Counted from the first letter of the stretch, positions 26,641 to 36,585 are shown. The stretch is DNA of 41,872 bases from Paracoccaceae bacterium (GCA_020832655.1 JAFIEF010000026.1:1-41872); one strand, 5' to 3'. Notes: generated by a model not told the origin, from the letters alone. Translations and numbers: made by a program.

Positions 26641-29046
26641 ATGGCTGACCTTCTGATCGAGTTGTTTTCCGAGGAAATCCCCGCGCGGATGCAGGCGCGC
26701 GCGGCCGGGGATCTGAAAAAACTGATGACCGATGGTCTGGTCGAGGCGGGCCTCACCTATGCCCATGCGCAGGCTTTCGCCACCCCCCGCCGCCTTGCGC
26801 TGGCGGTGCAGGGGCTGTCAGAACACTCGCCCACCACCCGCGAGGAGCGACGCGGGCCGAAAGTCGGCGCGCCGGACAAGGCGATCGAGGGGTTCTTGCG
26901 CTCCACCGGTTTGACGCGCGATGATCTGGAAATCCGCGACGACAAGAAGGGGCAGGTCTATATCGCGCAGATCACCACCCCCGGCCGCGCCGCGCCCGAG
27001 ATCGTGGCCGAAGTGCTGGAGCATACCATCCGCCATTTCCCCTGGCCGAAATCCATGCGCTGGGGGACGGGATCCTTGCGCTGGGTGCGCCCGCTGCATG
27101 CGATCTTGTGCATTCTGTCGGACGGGTCCGGCGCGCAGGTGGTGCCGCTGCAGGTTGACGGGATCGTTGCGGGTGACACCACGCGCGGGCATCGCTTCAT
27201 GGCGCCGGATACGTTTTCTGTAACAAGCTTCGATGATTACGCGGCGAAGCTCAAGCGCGCCAGGGTCATTCTGGACCCCGCCGAGCGTGCCGGGCATATA
27301 TGGAATGATGCGCGCCAGATGGCCTTTGCCCAGGGGTTGGAACTGGTCGAGGATAAGGGCTTGCTGGCAGAGGTCGCGGGGCTGGTCGAATGGCCAGTGG
27401 TGCTGATGGGGCGGATCGAGGACCAGTTTCTGGCCCTGCCGCCCGAAGTGCTGCAAACCAGCATGAAGGAACACCAGAAATTCTTTTCGCTGCGCGACCC
27501 CAAGACCGGGCAGATCACCGGATTTGTCACAGTGGCGAACCGCGAAACCGTGGATGGCGGCAAAACCATTCTGGCCGGGAACCAGAAGGTGTTGGCGGCG
27601 CGGCTGTCGGACGCAAAATTCTTCTGGCAGAATGACTTGCGCGTCGCGGCTGATGCGATGCGCGAATGGAAGGACGGGTTGGCGAGCGTCACCTTCCACA
27701 ACAAGCTGGGCTCGCAGTCCGACCGGGTGGCGCGGATCGAAGCCCTGGCGCGCGAAATCGCGCCGCTGGTGGGCGCGGATGCGGAACTGGCGGAACTGGC
27801 GGCACAGGCTGCACGGGTGGTGAAATCCGATCTGCGCTCGGAAATGGTGGGCGAATTTCCCGAGCTTCAAGGTCTTATGGGCAGCTATTACGCCCGCGCG
27901 GCGGGGCTGCCCGAGGATGTGGCCCGCGCCTGTGTGGAACATTACCAACCGCTGGGGCCATCGGATTCCGTGCCGACTTCGCCAGTGTCGGTGGCGGTGG
28001 CGCTGGCCGACAAGCTGGACACGCTGACCGGCTTCTGGGCGATTGACGAGAAGCCCACTGGCTCGAAAGACCCCTTCGCGCTGCGCCGCGCGGCGTTGGG
28101 GGTTATTCGGTTGGTGTTGGGGAATGGGGCTAAGCTTGATTTGTTTAGCATCTGCCTCTTGTCGGTTTTGCGGTTTCGGCGCGAGTTAGCGGAGAGAGGA
28201 AGGCTCGCCTCGTCACATACGATCAAGGAAAGCAGTTATGCTTACGGGAGAAAGAGACCCGGCAAAAATCTTGCTCTTGTTCCTTTCCGAGGCGAGGGAC
28301 AAAAGTTTGATGAAGTTCGCTTTGCTGAGGCAATTGAGATTGAAGGCGTTTACAAGACCGTCTGGTTTCCAGATGGGAAAACGACGTCTGAGCTTGAGGA
28401 GTTCAGATTTGATCCTCATGCTATTGTTTCAGACCTCCTCAGCTTCTTCCACGACCGCCTCAAGGTCCACCTACGCGACCAGGGCATCCGCCATGACGTG
28501 ATCGACGCCTGCCTCTATACTTCTGGTAGCGCGCCTTCAGGCGCGACGCCCGGCAATGACGACCTCACCCTGCTGGTCAAACGCGCGGAAGCGCTTAATT
28601 CAGTGCTTAGCACAGATGACGGAAGCAACCTTATTCAAGGGTTCAAGCGCGCAAACAAGCTCTGGGTGGATGAAATGAAAAAAGCTGGCTTCAACGACGA
28701 TCCTTCATTCCTGAAGGCGATCAGTGTTCTGGATGAAGCAGAGGCGCAAGATGGGGTTGAATATAGTTTTGGCCCTGATCCCAAATTCTTCGAGGATGAT
28801 ACGGAACACGCGCTATTAGAAGCGCTGGACTCGGCTGACGCTGTGATTACTCCCGCCATCGCATCGGAAGACTTCGCCACTGCCATGCAAGCGATGGCCC
28901 GCCTGCGCGCGCCGATTGATGCGTTTTTCGATGCCGTGCAGATCAATACCGACAACCAGATCCTGCGCCGCAACCGGCTGAACCTGTTGCACCGCATCCG
29001 CGAAACCTGCCTGCAAGTGGCCGATCTGACGCGGCTGGAAGGGTAG
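26641..29046 (+). CDS. glyS: Glycyl-tRNA synthetase beta subunit (mosaic 3' third)
   Basis: tRNA-binding subunit of glycyl-tRNA synthetase, 801 residues against roughly 690-750 in many relatives. The N-terminal two thirds are typical: LLIELFSEEIPARMQ, RGPKVGAPDKAIEGF, FFSLRDPKTGQITGFVTVAN and the SKDPFALRRAALGVIRL motif. From about residue 483 to 743 (28090-28870) the DNA changes sharply: sampled 60-base blocks have 45-53% GC against 75% in a block just upstream, and residues about 495-590 and 675-700 include sequence I cannot align to family members. The reading frame stays open, so the gene is probably functional. Co-transcribed with glyQ and the DUF6446 gene. Confidence 0.93.
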   Translation: MADLLIELFSEEIPARMQARAAGDLKKLMTDGLVEAGLTYAHAQAFATPRRLALAVQGLSEHSPTTREERRGPKVGAPDKAIEGFLRSTGLTRDDLEIRDDKKGQVYIAQITTPGRAAPEIVAEVLEHTIRHFPWPKSMRWGTGSLRWVRPLHAILCILSDGSGAQVVPLQVDGIVAGDTTRGHRFMAPDTFSVTSFDDYAAKLKRARVILDPAERAGHIWNDARQMAFAQGLELVEDKGLLAEVAGLVEWPVVLMGRIEDQFLALPPEVLQTSMKEHQKFFSLRDPKTGQITGFVTVANRETVDGGKTILAGNQKVLAARLSDAKFFWQNDLRVAADAMREWKDGLASVTFHNKLGSQSDRVARIEALAREIAPLVGADAELAELAAQAARVVKSDLRSEMVGEFPELQGLMGSYYARAAGLPEDVARACVEHYQPLGPSDSVPTSPVSVAVALADKLDTLTGFWAIDEKPTGSKDPFALRRAALGVIRLVLGNGAKLDLFSICLLSVLRFRRELAERGRLASSHTIKESSYAYGRKRPGKNLALVPFRGEGQKFDEVRFAEAIEIEGVYKTVWFPDGKTTSELEEFRFDPHAIVSDLLSFFHDRLKVHLRDQGIRHDVIDACLYTSGSAPSGATPGNDDLTLLVKRAEALNSVLSTDDGSNLIQGFKRANKLWVDEMKKAGFNDDPSFLKAISVLDEAEAQDGVEYSFGPDPKFFEDDTEHALLEALDSADAVITPAIASEDFATAMQAMARLRAPIDAFFDAVQINTDNQILRRNRLNLLHRIRETCLQVADLTRLEG

Positions 29047-29209
29047 GGCGCGCGTCGCCAGCCGCGCGATGGCCCAAGCCCGCGCCAGCGGCGGCCTGCG
29101 GCCTTTGCTGCGCGCCTTGGGGTGCCCAAGTGGGGCCGACAGGCCATAACAAAACCTTGAGTCTGACGCGCATCAGCCTATGCTGCGCCGCAGCCAGAAG
29201 GTAGCCCGA

Positions 29210-31753
29210 ATGCCCAAATATCTGAACCTGACCGAATATGCCCAGATCACCGGCTCTGCGCCGATCAAGCGGGGCACGCATGGCTGGCGCGCGAAATGTC
29301 TGCAACGTCTGGTGCGGCTGGACATGCCGGTGCCGCAAACCGTGGCGCTGTCGTTCAATGTGGTGCGTGAAATTGCCACCGGCGCGCAGATGAATTCGCG
29401 CAATCTGCTGGCGCATTTCCCGGCGGGCACACTGGTGTCTGTCCGCCCCTCGGCCGAGCACCCGGAATGGGGCGGGCCGGCGACGATCTTGAATATCGGC
29501 ATGAATGACGAAACCCATGCGCAGATCGCCGCAACCTATGGCGAGGCGGTGGCCACGGCGATGTATCTGCGTTTTGTGCAATCCTATGCCGAACATGTCG
29601 CGCATCTGGATGCCGATCTGTTCGATAGCGCGGCGCTTGGTCCTGATGCGCTGAAATCGGCGCTGCGGCTATATGAAGACGAGATGGAGGAACCCTTTCC
29701 CCAGACCGCCGCGCAGCAGTTGGCCGATGTGCTGCGCTCTATGGCGCGGGCGTGGGAAGGCACCTCTGCGCGGCTCTTGCGGCAGGCCAAGGGTGCGCCG
29801 CTTGATGCCGGGCTGGGGCTGGTGGTGCAGGCAATGGCGGGCGGCAGGGGCAAGGGGATCAGCGGCGCGGGGTTGATCCGCTTCATCGACAATGAAACCG
29901 GCGCGCCGCAAGTGACCGGGCGCTTCAAATCGCTGGGTCAGGATGGGGCAGAGGCGCTGAAGGCGGGCAAGGATGTGCTGTATCTGACCCGCGACAAGCG
30001 CGGCCCCTCGCTGGAAGATTGCTGCCCCGAGGCGTTTGCAGAACTGCTGGAACATGGCCGCAATGCCCGCAGGCGCCTGCGCGAGGAGATGGAGATCGAA
30101 TTCACCCTTGATGATGGCAAGCTGTGGGTGCTGGATGCGGTGACAGTGCCGCGCTCGGCGCGTGCGGCGGTGCGCGTTGTGGTCGATCTGGCCAATGACG
30201 ACATCATCCTGCGTGACGAAGCGTTGATGCGCATCCCCGCCAAGGCATTGGGCGAAATGCTGCACCGGCAGGTTGATCCGCGCGCCCGCCCCGAGGCACT
30301 GGCGCGCGGCATTGCCGCCAGCCCCGGCGCAGCCAGCGGGCGGATCGTGTTCAGCTCCAGCGCCGCGCAGGCCAGCGCCGCGCGCGAGGAACCCTGCATT
30401 CTGGTGCGGCGCGAAACCACGCCAGAGGATATTCGCGGCATGCATGTCGCCAGCGCCGTGTTGACCGAACGCGGCGGGATGACCAGCCATGCGGCCGTGA
30501 TCGGGCGCGGGCTGGGTGTGCCTTGCGTGGTCGGTGTGTCGGACATGCAGATCGATCTGCGCCGCAAGACGCTGAATGCCGGTGGACGCAGCTTGCACGA
30601 AGGCGATGTCCTGACAGTGGATGGCACCAACGGGCAGGTGCTGATCGGCGAGGTGCCGATGCTGGAACCCGCGCTGGATGACCGCTTCCAGACGCTGCTG
30701 GACTGGGCCGATGCGCGGCGCGACATCGATATCCGCGCCAATGCCGACACCCCCGCCGATGCACGAATTGCGCGCGATTTCAAAGCGCAGGGGATCGGAC
30801 TGTGCCGCACCGAGCACATGTTTTTCGAGGATGACCGCCTGACGCTGATGCGCGAGATGATCTTTGCCGATAGCAGCGAGGACCGGTCGGATGCGCTGGA
30901 GCGGCTATTACCGATGCAGCGCGCCGATTTTATCGAATTGTTTGACATCATGCAGGGCCAGCCGGTCTGTATCCGCCTGTTCGACCCGCCTTTGCATGAA
31001 TTCCTGCCCCATACCAAGGATGGTCTGCGCTTTCTGGCCGATGCGCTGGACAAGCCCTTGTCGGAAATCACCCGCCGGGCCGAGGCGCTGGCCGAATTCA
31101 ACCCGATGCTGGGGATGCGCGGGGTGCGGCTGGGGGTCACGATCCCTGAAATCTATGAAATGCAGGTCCGCGCGATTTTCGAGGCCACGATCGAAACCGC
31201 GCGCTGCGGCGCCGAAGTCATTCCTGAAATCATGATCCCGCTTGTGTCGGCCATGCGCGAGGTCGAACTTGTCAAGGCGCGCATTGATGCTGCTGCTGCA
31301 AAAGTGCGGTCGCGCACGGGGGCGGATTTCCATTACCGTTTGGGGGTGATGGTCGAAACCCCGCGCGCGGCGCTGCGCGCGGGCGATATCGCGCTGCATG
31401 CCGCCTTCCTGTCCTTTGGCACCAATGACTTGACACAGATGACCTATGGCCTGTCGCGCGATGATGCCGGACGTTTCATGTCCGACTATGTCCGACAGGA
31501 AGTGTTTCCCGAAGACCCGTTCCATACGCTGGATCTGGACGGCGTGGGCGAATTGCTGCGGTTCGGGGCCGAACGCGGGCGCGCGGCGCGCCCCGATCTG
31601 ACCTTGTCAATCTGCGGCGAACATGGCGGCAATCCCGAATCCATCCGCTTCTGCCGCACGCTGAATTTCGACTATGTATCGTGCTCGCCCTTCCGCGTGC
31701 CGGTGGCCCGACTGGCTGCGGCACAGCTTGCCATCAGCGATGCGTTGGACTGA
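29210..31753 (+). CDS. PPDK-like protein with degenerate ATP-grasp half
   Basis: An 847-residue homologue of pyruvate, phosphate dikinase (usually about 870-890). The swivelling phospho-His domain is intact (ERGGMTSHAAVIGRG, His427), as is the C-terminal PEP/pyruvate barrel: Arg533 in LCRTEHMF, Arg589 in CIRLFDPPLHEFLP, Glu716 in MVETPRA, Asn739-Asp740 in FGTNDLTQMT, and Cys802 in ICGEHGGNPES. The N-terminal ATP-binding half is eroded: GGKGANL becomes GTHGWRA, the usual SMPGMMDT loop becomes EHPEWGGPAT, and LWMLQTR becomes LWVLDAV. It lies 163 bases after glyS. AGAAGG precedes the ATG at 29210. Whether it is a true dikinase is doubtful. Confidence 0.85.
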   Translation: MPKYLNLTEYAQITGSAPIKRGTHGWRAKCLQRLVRLDMPVPQTVALSFNVVREIATGAQMNSRNLLAHFPAGTLVSVRPSAEHPEWGGPATILNIGMNDETHAQIAATYGEAVATAMYLRFVQSYAEHVAHLDADLFDSAALGPDALKSALRLYEDEMEEPFPQTAAQQLADVLRSMARAWEGTSARLLRQAKGAPLDAGLGLVVQAMAGGRGKGISGAGLIRFIDNETGAPQVTGRFKSLGQDGAEALKAGKDVLYLTRDKRGPSLEDCCPEAFAELLEHGRNARRRLREEMEIEFTLDDGKLWVLDAVTVPRSARAAVRVVVDLANDDIILRDEALMRIPAKALGEMLHRQVDPRARPEALARGIAASPGAASGRIVFSSSAAQASAAREEPCILVRRETTPEDIRGMHVASAVLTERGGMTSHAAVIGRGLGVPCVVGVSDMQIDLRRKTLNAGGRSLHEGDVLTVDGTNGQVLIGEVPMLEPALDDRFQTLLDWADARRDIDIRANADTPADARIARDFKAQGIGLCRTEHMFFEDDRLTLMREMIFADSSEDRSDALERLLPMQRADFIELFDIMQGQPVCIRLFDPPLHEFLPHTKDGLRFLADALDKPLSEITRRAEALAEFNPMLGMRGVRLGVTIPEIYEMQVRAIFEATIETARCGAEVIPEIMIPLVSAMREVELVKARIDAAAAKVRSRTGADFHYRLGVMVETPRAALRAGDIALHAAFLSFGTNDLTQMTYGLSRDDAGRFMSDYVRQEVFPEDPFHTLDLDGVGELLRFGAERGRAARPDLTLSICGEHGGNPESIRFCRTLNFDYVSCSPFRVPVARLAAAQLAISDALD

Positions 31754-31809
31754 TCTGACCACGCCGGTCTGTTGCTGGTGCAGGCTGATATGGGTATTGC
31801 GCAGGCGCT

Positions 31810-31854
31810 TGCGCTGCGCCGCAGCGCATTGTTATCGGCGGTTTTGTGCCGATA
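31810..31854. repeat. Tandem hairpins after the PPDK-like gene
   Basis: Two adjacent inverted repeats: TGCGCTGCG-C-CGCAGCGCA (31810-31828) and TATCGGC (31833-31839) paired with GCCGATA (31848-31854). They fall in the 210-base gap before the SleB gene. The first may act as a terminator, though it lacks a long T-run; the second could be a regulatory site for the downstream gene. Confidence 0.5.
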
Positions 31855-31963
31855 GAAGCCCGCTGTCTGGAACAATTTACGATTATTGAGTATGACTCTC
31901 ACGAATTCGTAACCGGGACTGCTGCCTTTCAGGGGTGCGTTCTGCCGACGCAGCCTTGCGGGA

Positions 31964-33040
31964 ATGGGTGTTGACTTGAAATCTGCTGTCAAACGACGTT
32001 GCGGCCTTCAGGGTGCGCGGGGCCATGATGCGGGGGCGCATCCTGCCCAAACGCCCGTCAGGCGCGGCGCGGTTGTGGCCGCCGTCTGGGCGGCTTCGCT
32101 GCTTGTGGCCTTGCCCAGCATGGGGTCACGGGTTGTCGATGGTACGATTAGCCATGACATGCACAAACATCTGACCGAGGCACCGCTGAACGAAGCAAAC
32201 CCGCTTTGGCGCAATGCGCTGACCCCGGCCAGGGGCGCGGATATCGACATGCCGCAGCCCCCCACCATTGCGGCTGCGCGTCTGAGCAGGGATGTCTCGG
32301 GGCTGTTTATGGGGCAGGGGCGTTCGGTGGATCTGTCGCAATTGACACGGATTGCGCGTGTGACTGCCTCGCCGCTTGGCGCTGACGCGTCGAGCTCTGT
32401 CACCTTGCCCCCGCAACTGCGTGAACAGGACATGGTTGCCCCGACCAGCCGTGACGATGTGTTCCTGCCTGCCAGCGGGGCGGTTGCCGCGCCGGTCGCA
32501 CCGGATGCGATGCTGGTGTTGCAAGGGGCCGCAAATGAGTACGCCCCGGTGGTGTCGGCCCGTCCGGCGCTGCGCCCGGCAGGGTTGGAGCGTCGGGTGG
32601 TGCAGTATACGAATCGCTGGCTGAGGCAGGTCGAACTGCGCGAACTGACCGAGCAGGAGCGTTGCCTTGCAACCGCGATCTACCATGAAGCGCGCGGTGA
32701 AAGCCTGAAGGGCCAGTTCGCCGTTGCCGAGGTTATCCTCAACCGGGTGGATTCGCGCCAGTTCCCGAACTCCATCTGCGGGGTTGTCTATCAGGGTGTG
32801 CGCGAAGGGAGGTTGGGTGGTTGCCAGTTCAGCTTTGCCTGCGACGGCCGGTCCGAGGCGATGCCGAACCGCACTGCCGCAAATCGTGCGCGCCGCATTG
32901 CGCAAGTCATCAGCGACGGGGCGCATCGCGGCCTGACACGCGGGGCATTGTATTTTCATACCACCGCAGTCAATCCGAACTGGGCCAACCGCTTCACCCG
33001 GACAACCCAGATTGGCGCGCATCTGTTCTATCGCGGGTAG
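31964..33040 (+). CDS. SleB-type cell wall hydrolase
   Basis: A 358-residue envelope protein. Residues about 35-51 form a hydrophobic membrane anchor or signal (VVAAVWAASLLVALPSM); a long low-complexity region follows; the C-terminal Hydrolase_2 (SleB) domain spans about 225-355. It contains the catalytic Glu242 in AIYHEARGES, then AVAEVILNRV, PNSICGVVYQ and QFSFACDG, the last with conserved aromatic and Cys positions. Relatives cleave peptidoglycan. The ribosome site is weak. The protein could act alongside the two MltB homologues in wall turnover. Confidence 0.9.
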   Translation: MGVDLKSAVKRRCGLQGARGHDAGAHPAQTPVRRGAVVAAVWAASLLVALPSMGSRVVDGTISHDMHKHLTEAPLNEANPLWRNALTPARGADIDMPQPPTIAAARLSRDVSGLFMGQGRSVDLSQLTRIARVTASPLGADASSSVTLPPQLREQDMVAPTSRDDVFLPASGAVAAPVAPDAMLVLQGAANEYAPVVSARPALRPAGLERRVVQYTNRWLRQVELRELTEQERCLATAIYHEARGESLKGQFAVAEVILNRVDSRQFPNSICGVVYQGVREGRLGGCQFSFACDGRSEAMPNRTAANRARRIAQVISDGAHRGLTRGALYFHTTAVNPNWANRFTRTTQIGAHLFYRG

Positions 33041-33153
33041 CATCGCGCGGTGCTGTGTCGGTTTCCTATGACCGCGCGCCGGGAATCAATCTTGAACATG
33101 GATGATTCCTTTGTAAGGACTGGGCATGACAGCCCTTATCAAGGCCCGCGCTC

Positions 33154-34074
33154 ATGAGTTCCGATATCCGTCTGGCATTTGCCCATCCCGAACAGCGCGC
33201 CGAAGCCTCGGCGCCAGCAGACCCGCGCGACCGCATCAGTCTGCGCGATCATGTGGTCGAGGTCGAGATCGGCGCGTTTCAGCCCGAACGCGGCCATACG
33301 CAGCGGGTTCGTTTCAACATCGTGGTCGAGACCCGGCCCCATCCGGAACCGGTGGATGATGATGTCGATCGCATCCTCTCTTATGACCGGCTGACCGAGG
33401 CAATCGCCGCAGAGCTGGCGGAAGAGCGGCTGAACCTGCTGGAAACCCTGGCCGAAAGGATCGCTGCGCGCATCCTGCTGGAGCCGCAGGCAATGCGCGT
33501 CTTCGTGCGTATCGAAAAGCTGGATCGTGGCCCCGGCGCGCTGGGGGTGGAAATCGTGCGCAACCGTGCCGCCCAGCCGCTGCGCGCGGTCGATGCCGCC
33601 GGGCAGGACAATGCCGTGCATCCGCTGGCGGTCTATCTGGACAATGACCAGATCGACGCGCCCGATCTGTCCGCGCGGCTGGACCGATTGCAAGCGCAGG
33701 GATTACCCATCATCATCTGTGTCGGCGCGCCGCCCCTGCCGGTGGTCGAGGTTGCCGCAAAAGCCGTGCAGCGTCGCATTGACCTGCTGGCGCTTGAACA
33801 GAATGCGTGGCGACTGGCCGCGCTGGACCGGCGCTGCATGGTTGTGGCCAGCCGGACAGAAATCGACTGGGCGATTAAGCAGGGGCAGATGATCGTCTGG
33901 GCACCGTCAAAGCTGATGCTCGATTCCACCGATGCACCCGATTGCAGCCCGCGCGACGGCATTGCCCTGGCGCTCTGGCTGGCCGAGCATGTGGCAGCCG
34001 ACCAGTTGCAGATCCCCGCAGGGCGCGCGGTTCCGGCAGGCAGCCATATGCGCGTGATAGAGATGGCGCGCTGA
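33154..34074 (+). CDS. folB: Dihydroneopterin aldolase fused to a C-terminal domain
   Basis: The N-terminal part (about residues 25-130) is a FolB domain: ISLRDHVVEVEIGAFQPERG and the YDRLTEAIAAELAEE, LLETLAERIAARIL stretches. FolB makes 6-hydroxymethyl-dihydropterin in folate synthesis. The 306-residue length is more than twice that of a normal FolB. The extra half (about 150-306) includes AVQRRIDLLALEQNAWRLA, VWAPSKLMLDST and DGIALALWLAEHVAADQ, resembling the C-terminal part of amino-acid-kinase-fold proteins. AAGG lies 9 bases before the ATG; an in-frame TGA at 33127 rules out a longer start. Followed by folP 122 bases on. Confidence 0.85.
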   Translation: MSSDIRLAFAHPEQRAEASAPADPRDRISLRDHVVEVEIGAFQPERGHTQRVRFNIVVETRPHPEPVDDDVDRILSYDRLTEAIAAELAEERLNLLETLAERIAARILLEPQAMRVFVRIEKLDRGPGALGVEIVRNRAAQPLRAVDAAGQDNAVHPLAVYLDNDQIDAPDLSARLDRLQAQGLPIIICVGAPPLPVVEVAAKAVQRRIDLLALEQNAWRLAALDRRCMVVASRTEIDWAIKQGQMIVWAPSKLMLDSTDAPDCSPRDGIALALWLAEHVAADQLQIPAGRAVPAGSHMRVIEMAR

Positions 34075-34196
34075 CGTATTTGGACCGGCTGGACAAGTTC
34101 AATTGGGGCGGGACAGGCGCGATTTCGTGCCGTTCAGGCCAGGCTGCTTGACGGCAGGGCTTGCCTGCCTGCGTGGAAAGAGGCACAGAGCCTTGC

Positions 34197-35213
34197 ATGA
34201 TCTATCGGTTTCCTTCCCCCAGCAGCGCGGCAACCGCGCCGCGTGACACGCCCCCATTGCGCGGCCAGAAGGCTTTGCGCATTGGTGCGATGATGCAGCT
34301 TGACCGCGCAGGCAGGCGCAGCCTGACTGCGCATGACCCGCAGCGCGATGCGGCGCTAACTGCGCAGCCCGCGCCCCTTGCCGGGCTGACGCTGGATCGC
34401 CCGCGCATCATGGGCATCGTGAATGTCACGCCAGACAGTTTTTCCGATGGTGGCCGGTTCGCTGATACTGCGGCGGCGGTGCGCCAGGGCTGCGCGCTGG
34501 TGGCAGAGGGGGCCGATATTCTGGATATCGGGGGCGAATCCACCCGCCCCGGCGCGCGCGAGATCCCGCTGGCCGAGGAAATCGCGCGCATCGCGCCGGT
34601 GATCGAGGGTTTGCGAGCACAGGGCGTCACGCAGCCCATTTCCATCGACACGCGCAAGGCGCGCGTGGCCGAAGCCGCGCTGGATGCGGGGGCGGATATG
34701 GTCAATGATGTCTCTGCCCTGACATGGGATCCCGAACTCGGCCCGCTGGTGGCGCAGGCGGGGGTTCCGATCTGCCTGATGCATGCGCAGGGCACGCCCC
34801 AGACCATGCAGGCAAATCCACGCTATGAGGATGTGCGCCTTGACGTGTTCGACTGGCTGATGGCGGCAATCGCGCGTGCTGTTCAGGCAGGGATTGCGCC
34901 CGAACGGGTTCTGGTCGATCCCGGCATAGGCTTTGGCAAGACAGTGGCGCATAATCTGGCGCTGATCCGGGATCTGGCGCTGTTGCACGCCACCGGCTGC
35001 ACGATTCTGCTGGGGGCGTCACGCAAGAGCTTCATCGGCCATATCAGCGGCGTGCAGGATGCCGCCGCGCGTCAGGCCGGGTCAATGGCGGTTGCGCTGC
35101 ACGGCGCGGGGCAGGGCGCGCAGATCGTGCGGGTGCATGATGTGGCCCAGACGCGGCAGGCGCTGGATCTGTGGCAGGCATTACACGACACAGCAGATAG
35201 GGATCAGCCATGA
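34197..35213 (+). CDS. folP: Dihydropteroate synthase
   Basis: Joins 6-hydroxymethyl-dihydropterin diphosphate to p-aminobenzoate; the sulfonamide target. 338 residues, with a non-conserved N-terminal extension of about 75 residues before the TIM barrel. Signatures: [59 protein letters not shown] and [10 protein letters not shown]. The start at 34197 (MIYRFPS) matches the usual start region in related bacteria, although no strong ribosome site is seen. The stop overlaps the glmM start (ATGA), a widespread folP-glmM pairing. Confidence 0.96.
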   Translation: MIYRFPSPSSAATAPRDTPPLRGQKALRIGAMMQLDRAGRRSLTAHDPQRDAALTAQPAPLAGLTLDRPRIMGIVNVTPDSFSDGGRFADTAAAVRQGCALVAEGADILDIGGESTRPGAREIPLAEEIARIAPVIEGLRAQGVTQPISIDTRKARVAEAALDAGADMVNDVSALTWDPELGPLVAQAGVPICLMHAQGTPQTMQANPRYEDVRLDVFDWLMAAIARAVQAGIAPERVLVDPGIGFGKTVAHNLALIRDLALLHATGCTILLGASRKSFIGHISGVQDAAARQAGSMAVALHGAGQGAQIVRVHDVAQTRQALDLWQALHDTADRDQP

Positions 35214-36553
35214 CACGCAAGATTTTCGGCACTGACGGGGTGCGCGGCACGGCAAACAGCTATCCGATGACCGCCGAAATGGCGCTGCGCATCGGCGCGG
35301 CGGTGGGGCGGCATTTCCGCCGTGACGGGCTGAACCGGCATCGGGTGGTGATTGGCAAGGATACGCGGCTGTCAGGCTATATGTTTGAAAATGCGCTGAC
35401 GGCGGGGCTGACCAGCACGGGCATGAATGTGCTGCTTCTGGGACCGGTGCCGACCCCGGCAGTGGGTTTTCTGACACGGTCTATGCGGGCGGATCTGGGG
35501 ATCATGATTTCGGCCAGCCATAACCCGTTCCATGACAACGGCATCAAGCTGTTCGGACCCGATGGCTTCAAGCTGTCGGATAATGACGAGATGGCAATCG
35601 AAGCCATACTGGAAGCCGAGATCAGCCCCAGCCAGCCTGCCAATATCGGGCGCGCCAGGCGCATTGATGACGCGGGCGGACGCTATGTCGAATATGCCAA
35701 GACGACCCTGCCGCGCGGCAGCGGGTTTCGCGGCATGAAGGTCGTGGTCGATTGCGCCAATGGCGCGGCGCATCGGGTGGCCCCGCAAGTGCTGTGGGAA
35801 TTGGGCGCAGAGGTCATTGCCATCGGCAATGCGCCCAATGGCCAGAACATCAATCTTGACTGCGGCTCCACCCATCCGCGCGCCTGTGCCGCAAAGGTTC
35901 TGGAAACCGGGGCCGATCTGGGCATCACGCTGGATGGCGATGCCGACCGGGTGATCATCATCGATGAACGCGGCCAGATCGCTGATGGCGACCAGATCAT
36001 GGCGCTGTTTGCCCGCCGCTGGGCCGAGATTGGGCAGTTGCGTGACGGGGTTCTGGTGGCCACGGTGATGTCCAATCTGGGGCTGGAAAGGTTTTTGACC
36101 GGGCGCGGCCTGCGGCTGGAACGCACTGCGGTGGGGGACCGCTACGTGGTCGAACGGATGCGCCAGGGCGGATGGAATCTGGGGGGCGAGCAATCAGGCC
36201 ATATCGTCATGACCGATTACGCCACCACTGGCGATGGCCTGATTGCGGCGCTACAATTCATGGCCATGATGGCGGAAACCGGAAAACCCGCCTCGATGCT
36301 GGTGCGCAGTTTCGAGCCTGTGCCGCAGATGTTGAAGAATCTGCGCTATGCACCGGGTACGGATCCGCTCTCGAAATCATCCGTGCAGGATATCATCGAA
36401 GACGCCAGGAAGCGGCTGGAAGGCACCGGGCGTTTGCTGATCCGAAAATCCGGCACCGAGCCGCTGATCCGGGTGATGGCCGAATGTGAAGATGAGGCGC
36501 TGATGGCCGAGATCGTGAATTCGGTACTGGCGGAAATGGAATCCTCTGCCTGA
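35210..36553 (+). CDS. glmM: Phosphoglucosamine mutase
   Basis: Converts glucosamine-6-phosphate to glucosamine-1-phosphate on the path to UDP-GlcNAc, the substrate of MurA. 447 residues, usual length. It starts [13 protein letters not shown]; the phosphoserine loop is [16 protein letters not shown], the Mg2+ loop is [12 protein letters not shown], the sugar loop GEQSGHIVM, and the phosphate-binding loop [13 protein letters not shown]. Coupled to folP by a 4-base overlap. A hairpin region separates it from the convergent DUF4139 gene. Confidence 0.97.
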   Translation: MTRKIFGTDGVRGTANSYPMTAEMALRIGAAVGRHFRRDGLNRHRVVIGKDTRLSGYMFENALTAGLTSTGMNVLLLGPVPTPAVGFLTRSMRADLGIMISASHNPFHDNGIKLFGPDGFKLSDNDEMAIEAILEAEISPSQPANIGRARRIDDAGGRYVEYAKTTLPRGSGFRGMKVVVDCANGAAHRVAPQVLWELGAEVIAIGNAPNGQNINLDCGSTHPRACAAKVLETGADLGITLDGDADRVIIIDERGQIADGDQIMALFARRWAEIGQLRDGVLVATVMSNLGLERFLTGRGLRLERTAVGDRYVVERMRQGGWNLGGEQSGHIVMTDYATTGDGLIAALQFMAMMAETGKPASMLVRSFEPVPQMLKNLRYAPGTDPLSKSSVQDIIEDARKRLEGTGRLLIRKSGTEPLIRVMAECEDEALMAEIVNSVLAEMESSA

Positions 36554-36585
36554 TTGGCTCTGCTATTGCAGCGATGCGTGGTAAT

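Noticed and set aside
33126-33359. 77-residue frame beginning ATG at 33126 with a good AAGGA site
   Set aside because: It overlaps folB out of frame and its translation is Arg/Ser/Pro-rich with no recognisable pattern. It might still be a short upstream frame that affects folB translation, but there is no support.
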